DNA of 13,601 nt from Actinomycetota bacterium (GTDB lineage Bacteria; Actinomycetota; Thermoleophilia; Gaiellales; Gaiellaceae). Positions 9,439-13,601 of this stretch are shown here, piece after piece. The stretch's first letter is position 1, and every line of letters starts with the position of its first letter. A model generated the notes under the pieces. It did not search any database. It saw nothing but the letters and a program-made list of their open reading frames with translations, and was not told the origin of the DNA. The stretch spans positions 1-13,601 of the forward strand of contig JACCWU010000296.1 of NCBI GenBank assembly GCA_013697465.1, in the 5' to 3' direction. Both the position numbers and the translations under genes were made by a program.

Positions 9439-10158
9439 GTGTTGGAGGCCGGGCTCTGGGCGCTCTTGACCGCGGGGTCGCTGTGGGTAGGCGCGCTCGT
9501 TGCGCTCCTAGCCCGTCCGGGAAGCCGTGTGATCGGCCTCGCAATCGCTTTCGGAGCGGGAGCGCTGATCGCAGCTGTCGCCTACGAGCTCGTGTTCGAC
9601 GCCTTCGAGACCAGCGTGCGCTTCGCGGCGGCCGGCTTCGCGGTCGGTGCGTTCGCCTTCTACCTCGGTGACTGGCTCATCGATCGGCGGGGAGGTCATA
9701 GCCGCAAGCGCATGCAGGGAGGGGGATCGCTGTCCGAAGCGGCCGGCGCGATCGTCCTCGGGACGGTGCTCGACGGGATTCCCGAGTCATTCGTCCTCGG
9801 AGCCGCGCTCCAGACCGACGGCGTCGTCCCGGTGGCGGTCGTCATCGGCGTGTGCGCCTCCAACGTGCCGGAGTCGCTGTCGGCGACGACCGGACTTCTC
9901 CAGAGCGGCTGGAGTCGCGCGCGCGTGCTGCTGATGTGGACGACGGTGGTCGCGGTGTCGGTGATCGCGGCCGCGCTCGGGTGGTTGGCCCTCGATGCCA
10001 TTCCCGCAGGAGGCGGCGCATTTGCCCTCGCGTTCGCCGGGGGCGCCCTGCTCGTGATGCTGTCCGACACGCTCATGCCCGAAGCGTTCGAGCACGGCGG
10101 CCGCGAGGCGGGACTGCTCACTGCGCTCGGGTTCGCGCTCGGGTTCGGGCTCTCCTGA
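9439..10158 (+). CDS. ZIP-family metal transporter, variant without the usual histidine motif
   Basis: The 239-residue protein is strongly hydrophobic with about seven or eight membrane segments and a short loop near residues 82-98. TM4 carries VLDGIPESFVLG (D112, E116) where classical ZIP proteins have HNxPEG. TM5 carries CASNVPESLSATTG (N142, E145) where they have HExPxE. The spacing and the two PE pairs identify the ZIP fold; the ligand changes (Asp and Asn for His) suggest a divergent metal preference or a sensing role. From recall DGIPES is a recurrent subgroup rather than damage. The start is GTG 9439, with AGGA seven bases upstream overlapping the dinB stop. The stop is only 4 bp from that of the convergent amidinohydrolase gene, with no terminator visible between them. 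Confidence 0.85.
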   Translation: MLEAGLWALLTAGSLWVGALVALLARPGSRVIGLAIAFGAGALIAAVAYELVFDAFETSVRFAAAGFAVGAFAFYLGDWLIDRRGGHSRKRMQGGGSLSEAAGAIVLGTVLDGIPESFVLGAALQTDGVVPVAVVIGVCASNVPESLSATTGLLQSGWSRARVLLMWTTVVAVSVIAAALGWLALDAIPAGGGAFALAFAGGALLVMLSDTLMPEAFEHGGREAGLLTALGFALGFGLS

Positions 10159-10162
10159 CGGC

Positions 10163-10990
10163 TTACACGCGAAGAAGAGGCCGCGTCAGGCACGTCGGTC
10201 CGCCGTCGCCTTTTCTCGAGATCTCGTCCCCGCGATAGACCGCGACATCGACGCCGGCGCGCTCCATGCGCTGCCTCGTCTCCGGGTTCCCCTCGAGTGC
10301 CAGCGCTCGCCGCGGTCCGAGCGCCAGGACGTTCGCGCCCTGGGTCTCGAACTCCGCATCGGGCACCTCGACGACTTCGACGCCGCGCTCCGCGAGAAGG
10401 TGCAAGAGTCGAACGGGGGCGGCGCGCGGGTAGACGGCGGCGAGATCGCCGGCGAGCGGGGAGATGAAGGACATGAGGTGCATGACCTCTCCCGCCCCGT
10501 TCCAGTGCGGCAGGTCGAACGCAACGATCTCGACGCCCGGAAAGGCTGCGGCCAGCGCCGCGACCGCTCCCTGGTTCGTCCGGTAGCCGATGCCGACGAG
10601 GAGCGTGCGTTCGTCGAGCCAGAGGGTATCGCCGCCCTCGGCGCGCACCGGCGACTCGAGCGCTCCGGCAATAGGGACGCCGGCCGCCTCGAGAACCGGT
10701 GCGAGAGCCTCAGGCTCGCCGCGCCGGCCCTCCTTGCCGGGTCGCAGGAGGATCGCGCCCGCCGCCCCCACGAGCACCGGGTCGTAGACGTAGATCGCGT
10801 CCGGGTTGCCGAGCGCGTGCTGTGAGAGGACGACCTCCACGCCCGCGTCCTCGAGCAAGCCGCAGAGCAACTCGTGCTCGCGGGCCGCCGCGGCGTGATC
10901 GGGCGCTGCCCGCCAGCCGTACTCACGCCACCGCGCGACGTCCTCCAGAAGCGGTGGGCGCACCAGCACGCGCTTCAGCGTCCCGGTCAT
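10163..10990 (-). CDS. Dimethylarginine dimethylaminohydrolase / amidinotransferase-family hydrolase
   Basis: The 275-residue product belongs to the guanidine-modifying (DDAH, arginine deiminase, amidinotransferase) superfamily. Motifs run in the expected order: KRVLVRPP at the start, NPDAIYVYDPVLV, RAEGGDTLW (118-121 EGGD, the guanidinium-binding acid), GYRTNQGAVAAL, GEVMHLMSFISPL with catalytic His 171, and GGPTCLTRPLLR with the nucleophile Cys 267. The likely reaction is hydrolysis of methylated arginine to citrulline and dimethylamine, or a related guanidine hydrolysis; the exact substrate cannot be read from sequence. I chose ATG 10990 because family members begin just before xVLVRPP. 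ATG 11014 would add eight residues and starts only 8 bp after the SnoaL stop. The gene is probably co-transcribed with the SnoaL-like gene upstream. Confidence 0.88.
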   Translation of the reverse strand: MTGTLKRVLVRPPLLEDVARWREYGWRAAPDHAAAAREHELLCGLLEDAGVEVVLSQHALGNPDAIYVYDPVLVGAAGAILLRPGKEGRRGEPEALAPVLEAAGVPIAGALESPVRAEGGDTLWLDERTLLVGIGYRTNQGAVAALAAAFPGVEIVAFDLPHWNGAGEVMHLMSFISPLAGDLAAVYPRAAPVRLLHLLAERGVEVVEVPDAEFETQGANVLALGPRRALALEGNPETRQRMERAGVDVAVYRGDEISRKGDGGPTCLTRPLLRV

Positions 10991-11022
10991 GGAGGCGCTG
11001 CCGAAAGCGCCCATGCGCGTTG

Positions 11023-11412
11023 CTACTCGTCCAGCACGCGCGGACGCTGCGACGTCGAGTACACGTCTTTCCTCGCGATGAGGCCGTCCCGAAACGGGAA
11101 GATGTCGACGCCGTCCCACTCGAGCCGCCGACCGTCGCTGTCGGTGGCCGTTGCCGTCCACTCGCTCACGACGAGATCTTCGCGTGCGTACAGCCGCCGT
11201 CCGCGAAAGTGCAAATCGGGCCAGTTCTCGAAGATCCGCGCGATGTGGGCACGAACGTCCTCACCCGCAACGCGCTCCCCAGCCGTGTGGTTCTCGAAGA
11301 CCATGTCGGGCGTGTGAAACGCCACGATCGCTTCCACGTCGTGCGAATTCCAGGCGACGTCGTACTGCTCGATGAGCTGCTCGAGCTCGTGTGCGGCCGG
11401 GGTGTCGCTCAC
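11023..11412 (-). CDS. SnoaL-like / NTF2-fold protein
   Basis: The 129-residue protein has the cone-shaped NTF2/SnoaL pattern: an N-terminal helix ELEQLIEQYDVAWNSHDVEAIVAFHTPDMVFENH, then GEDVRAHIARIFENWPDLHF, then strands LVVSEWTATATD and GVDIFPFRDGLIARKDVYST. Families with this fold include polyketide cyclases, ketosteroid isomerases and many small-ligand enzymes or binding proteins, so a specific reaction cannot be assigned. The start is GTG 11412; no strong ribosome site is visible. The gene is divergent from arsR across 57 bp, so the ArsR operator could also affect it. It precedes the amidinohydrolase gene on the same strand with a short gap, suggesting a two-gene unit. Confidence 0.85.
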   Translation of the reverse strand: MSDTPAAHELEQLIEQYDVAWNSHDVEAIVAFHTPDMVFENHTAGERVAGEDVRAHIARIFENWPDLHFRGRRLYAREDLVVSEWTATATDSDGRRLEWDGVDIFPFRDGLIARKDVYSTSQRPRVLDE

Positions 11413-11432
11413 GCTGGCGAGTATCTCATGCG

Positions 11433-11470
11433 TTGACAGATATCGACGTTTGTCGATACGCTTCTATCGA
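11433..11470 (+). promoter_or_regulatory. arsRMC promoter, probably leaderless
   Basis: A perfect TTGACA (11433-11438) is followed after 17 bases by ATACGC (11456-11461), or after 18 by TACGCT. Transcription would then begin at or within a few bases of the arsR ATG at 11470, so the message would be leaderless. There is no Shine-Dalgarno before that ATG, which agrees. Confidence 0.6.
11441..11458. promoter_or_regulatory. Candidate ArsR operator
   Basis: TATCGAC-GTTT-GTCGATA is a perfect 7-bp inverted repeat filling the spacer between -35 and -10 of the ars promoter. A bound ArsR dimer would block RNA polymerase. A weaker repeat, ATCGA-N6-TCGAT at 11466-11481, overlaps the start codon and could be a second site. 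ArsR/SmtB repressors are known to bind such AT-flanked repeats and release on As(III). Confidence 0.65.
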
Positions 11471-11826
11471 TGAACGTCGATGCCTTGCCGCTGCTCGCGA
11501 CGTCCTCGTGCTGCCAGCCGCTCGACCGCGCCGGCCTGACAGACAAGGACGCCGAGACGACCGCTGCAATCTTCAAGGCGCTCTCCGAGCCCGCCCGCGT
11601 CACGATCGTGAACTTGCTCGCGCGGAGCCCCGAGCCCGTGTGTGTCTGCGAGTTGACCCCGGCTCTTCGCCTGTCCCAGCCGACGGTGAGTCACCATTTG
11701 AAGAAGCTCGTCGACGCGGGCCTGCTGCACCGCGAGCAGCGCGGCGTTTGGGCGTTCTACACCCTCGACCGCGAGGCCCTGGACCGGGCCGCGGGGATCC
11801 TCCAACTGGAAGGAGTACGGACATGA
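11470..11826 (+). CDS. arsR: Arsenic-responsive ArsR-family repressor
   Basis: The 118-residue winged-helix protein represses the ars operon and lets go when As(III) binds its thiols. The core shows IFKALSEPARVTIVNLLA, then VCVCELTPALRLSQPTVSHHLKKLVDAGLLHREQRGVWAFYTL, which is the recognition helix and wing. Candidate metalloid ligands are the pair C14-C15 in the N-terminal extension, and C58 and C60 in VCVCEL. An N-terminal CC plus a Cys in helix 4 recalls the Corynebacterium-type As(III) site, in contrast to the CVCDL-only site of E. coli ArsR. The ATG at 11470 sits at the predicted transcription start. The stop overlaps the arsM start (ATGA), and AGGAG lies seven bases before the arsM ATG. 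Confidence 0.95.
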   Translation: MNVDALPLLATSSCCQPLDRAGLTDKDAETTAAIFKALSEPARVTIVNLLARSPEPVCVCELTPALRLSQPTVSHHLKKLVDAGLLHREQRGVWAFYTLDREALDRAAGILQLEGVRT

Positions 11827-12584
11827 CGATCGAGCTACGGGAGGAAGTTCGAGCGCGCTACGCCGAGGCGGCGCTCGGGCTTGCCAAGGGAGAGGGATGC
11901 GGATGCGACTGCGAGAGCATCGGCTGCTGCGGCGACGAGGCCGAGACGCTGCTCGGCCGCGGCCTCTATGACCTTCGCGAGCGGCAGGAGGTTCCCGATG
12001 CGGCTGCGCAGGCGAGTCTCGGCTGTGGCAACCCGGTCGCCGTTGCCGACTTGCGCGAGGGTGAGACGGTGCTGGATCTCGGGTCTGGTGGCGGCATCGA
12101 CGTACTCCTGTCCGCCCGCCGGGTGGGGCCGAGCGGAACCGTCTACGGGCTCGACATGACCGACGAGATGCTCGAGCTCGCGAGACGCAACGCCACCACC
12201 GCGAAAGCCCGGAACGTGCACTTCCTGAAGGGCGTGATCGAGGCGATCCCTCTGCCGGCGGAGAGTGTGGACGCCGTCATCTCCAACTGCGTGATCAACC
12301 TCTCGACCGACAAGCCGGCTGTGCTCGTCGAGATCGCGAGGGTGCTGAAGCCGGGAGGACGCATCGGTATCTCCGATGTCGTGTCGGAGAACGGGCTCTC
12401 GCCCGAGGAGCGGGCGGCCCGCGGCAGCTATGTCGGGTGCATCGCCGGAGCGCTGTCGGAGGAGGAGTATCGCGCGGGGCTCGAGGCGGCGGGGCTCTCG
12501 GAGGTCGAGGTGCGATTCACACACCGAGTCGCGGACGGAATGCACGCCGCGGTCGTGCGCGCACGCAAGCCACTCTCCGCGTGA
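11823..12584 (+). CDS. arsM: Arsenite S-adenosylmethionine methyltransferase
   Basis: The 253-residue enzyme transfers methyl groups from S-adenosylmethionine to As(III), producing methylated and partly volatile arsenicals in the cytoplasm. The cofactor site is VLDLGSGGGIDVLL (about 83-96), with YGLDMTDEML next. The As(III)-binding cysteines are C68 in SLGCGNP, C156 in SNCVINL and C206 in GCIAGAL; the 50-residue spacing of the last two equals that in characterised algal ArsM. An N-terminal Cys cluster (C26, C28, C30, C35, C36 in GCGCDCESIGCCG) matches the family. The start is the ATG at 11823, overlapping the arsR stop and preceded by AGGAG. An apparent upstream extension of this frame crosses arsR and is rejected. 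The stop overlaps the arsC GTG by four bases. Confidence 0.96.
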   Translation: MTIELREEVRARYAEAALGLAKGEGCGCDCESIGCCGDEAETLLGRGLYDLRERQEVPDAAAQASLGCGNPVAVADLREGETVLDLGSGGGIDVLLSARRVGPSGTVYGLDMTDEMLELARRNATTAKARNVHFLKGVIEAIPLPAESVDAVISNCVINLSTDKPAVLVEIARVLKPGGRIGISDVVSENGLSPEERAARGSYVGCIAGALSEEEYRAGLEAAGLSEVEVRFTHRVADGMHAAVVRARKPLSA

Positions 12585-12973
12585 ACGCCCTCTTCGTCTG
12601 CGTGCAGAACGCGGGACGCTCCCAGATGGCCGAGGCGCTCTTCTCGAGAGCCGCGGCTGCTCGCCACGAGGCTCGCTCAGCGGGCACGGAGCCCGCCAGG
12701 AGCGTCCATCCGGAGGTCGTCGCCACTCTTTCGGAGCTTGGCCTAGACGTCTCGCACCAGGTCCCGACTGCGCTCGCACCGACGGATGCGGAGTGGGCCG
12801 ACATCGTCGTCACCATGGGCTGCGGCGACGCGTGCCCAGTCCTCCCGGGAGTGCGTTACGTCGATTGGGAGCTGGCGGATCCGGCAGGGCGCTCGCCCGA
12901 CGAGGTGCGGCGGATCCGGGATGAGATCGAAGCACGCGTGACCGAGCTGGTGGCCGAGCTGGATAGCGGCTAG
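12581..12973 (+). CDS. arsC: Arsenate reductase, low-molecular-weight phosphatase type
   Basis: The 130-residue protein reduces As(V) to As(III) using a phosphatase fold. The P-loop nucleophile is C7 in VCVQNAGRS (C-x5-R-S), and the general-acid loop is DWELADPAG with D100. Two further cysteines, C81 and C85 in MGCGDACP, can relay the disulfide; which thiol system (thioredoxin or mycothiol) restores it is not readable. The start is GTG 12581, part of a GTGA overlap with the arsM stop; the longer frame from 12437 only shadows arsM. The stop (TAG) overlaps the stop of the convergent DUF2339 gene in the palindrome CTAG, so no terminator lies between them. The product feeds arsenite to ArsM. Confidence 0.95.
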   Translation: MNALFVCVQNAGRSQMAEALFSRAAAARHEARSAGTEPARSVHPEVVATLSELGLDVSHQVPTALAPTDAEWADIVVTMGCGDACPVLPGVRYVDWELADPAGRSPDEVRRIRDEIEARVTELVAELDSG

Positions 12974-13601
12974 GAGCTTCGGGGGCCGATCCGCTCGCTC
13001 AGGCGCTGCAGGAAGAAGCCACCCGCGAGCAGCAGTGCACCGACGAAGATGAACGAGAACGCGCGTGCGACGGAGCTCAGCTCGGCGAGGTCGTACAGGA
13101 AGATCTTGCCGAGCGTCAGGCCGAAGAGCACGAGGCCTCCGTAACGGATCGCGGAGGAGCCACGTAGGAGCCCGGCGACGAGAAGAGCCAGCCCCACGAG
13201 TGCCCAGAGCACGCTCACGGCGGTGTGACCGCGTTCGAAGTCCGTCTCGACTGAGGCGGTGGAGATCGACTCGGCCATGTCGAGTATCCCGAGCGACACG
13301 GCGTACAGAGCTACGCCGCCGGCTACCGCCGCGGCACCGAACCGGTGTTGGTCGAGACGAGCGGCGACCGCGAGGGCGACGAGGCCGGCGATGCAGCCGA
13401 GCAGCCCCCAGAGACCCGCTGCCGGCGCTTCCGAGGCCTCGAAGAAATGCGAAGCCGGGGTGACGTACAAGATCGAGGCACCGGTCGTCACGCCGACGAC
13501 CATCCCTCCCGCGAACCACAGGCGGGTCTCGGCGAGAGGCCTCGACAGAAGGGCCACCACGCCGCCGGTGACTGCGACGACGACGACTGCCGCCTGTGCG
13601 C
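12970..13601 (-). CDS. DUF2339 family membrane protein, 5' end off the window
   Basis: The frame stays open from its TAG at 12972-12970 to the right edge. The visible 210 residues are almost all membrane segments, at least six of them, with short loops. The C-terminal stretch ALVGLALLVAGLL, then LVLFGLTLGKIFLYDLAEL, then SSVARAFSFIFVGALLLAGGFFLQRL matches the conserved end of DUF2339 proteins, where KxFLYDLxxL is the signature from recall. Family members usually have many more membrane passes, so most of the protein lies outside. GTG at 13560 could be read as a start, but the sequence before it continues as a hydrophobic helix (AQAAVVVVAVTGG), so I treat it as internal. Function is unknown; a cell-envelope role is only suggested. 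Confidence 0.82.
   Translation of the reverse strand, partial: AQAAVVVVAVTGGVVALLSRPLAETRLWFAGGMVVGVTTGASILYVTPASHFFEASEAPAAGLWGLLGCIAGLVALAVAARLDQHRFGAAAVAGGVALYAVSLGILDMAESISTASVETDFERGHTAVSVLWALVGLALLVAGLLRGSSAIRYGGLVLFGLTLGKIFLYDLAELSSVARAFSFIFVGALLLAGGFFLQRLSERIGPRSS

Noticed and set aside
11391..11822. An upstream in-frame extension of arsM beginning at 11391.
   Set aside because: It crosses the promoter and all of arsR in another frame; the ATG at 11823 has a good AGGAG and matches the family N-terminus.
12437..12580. An upstream extension of arsC within arsM.
   Set aside because: The P-loop normally begins within ten residues of the start; GTG 12581 fits and makes a GTGA overlap.

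Overview
The window is 13.6 kb of GC-rich DNA with tightly packed genes, frequent GTG starts, leaderless-looking promoters and 4-base stop/start overlaps. These traits, together with the protein families (Vps62-like secreted protein, DUF4395, DUF2339, DinB with a GIDEGY active site, ArsR with an N-terminal Cys pair), suggest a soil actinobacterium. The class Thermoleophilia is my best guess from recall, not from a search.

Layout. Positions 1 to about 8216 are one long minus-strand block. In transcription order it holds a serine beta-lactamase-like hydrolase (8216-7104), the Lon protease (7028-4716), an HxlR-family regulator overlapping the lon stop (4729-4415), a DUF4395 membrane protein (4384-3881), a broken membrane/GAF/PAS/GGDEF/EAL cyclic-di-GMP gene (3814-829), and a secreted Vps62-like protein running off the left edge (785-1). 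A 145-bp palindrome-rich spacer (8217-8361) separates this block from plus-strand dinB (8362-9429) and a ZIP-family metal transporter (9439-10158). Two minus-strand genes follow: a dimethylargininase-family amidinohydrolase (10990-10163) and a SnoaL-like protein (11412-11023). A divergent promoter region then drives the plus-strand arsenic operon arsR-arsM-arsC (11470-12973). The right edge is the C-terminal part of a DUF2339 membrane protein on the minus strand (13601-12970).

How the genes work together. The clearest unit is the arsenic operon. ArsC would reduce arsenate to arsenite, ArsM would methylate arsenite, and ArsR would sense As(III) and repress through a perfect inverted repeat lying between the -35 and -10 of its promoter. 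The three genes are joined by ATGA and GTGA overlaps, and no arsenite efflux pump is visible. Lon and the HxlR regulator are coupled by overlap, and an AT-rich palindrome sits between HxlR and DUF4395. The cyclic-di-GMP gene carries an in-frame TAG and a frameshift, so it is either a decaying pseudogene or carries sequence errors.

I do not see a clearly new multi-gene system. The best leads are the doubly broken GGDEF-EAL gene, the paired palindromes between the hydrolase and dinB, the operator architecture of the ars promoter, and the small AT-rich operator at DUF4395. No tRNA, rRNA, CRISPR array or insertion sequence was recognised.
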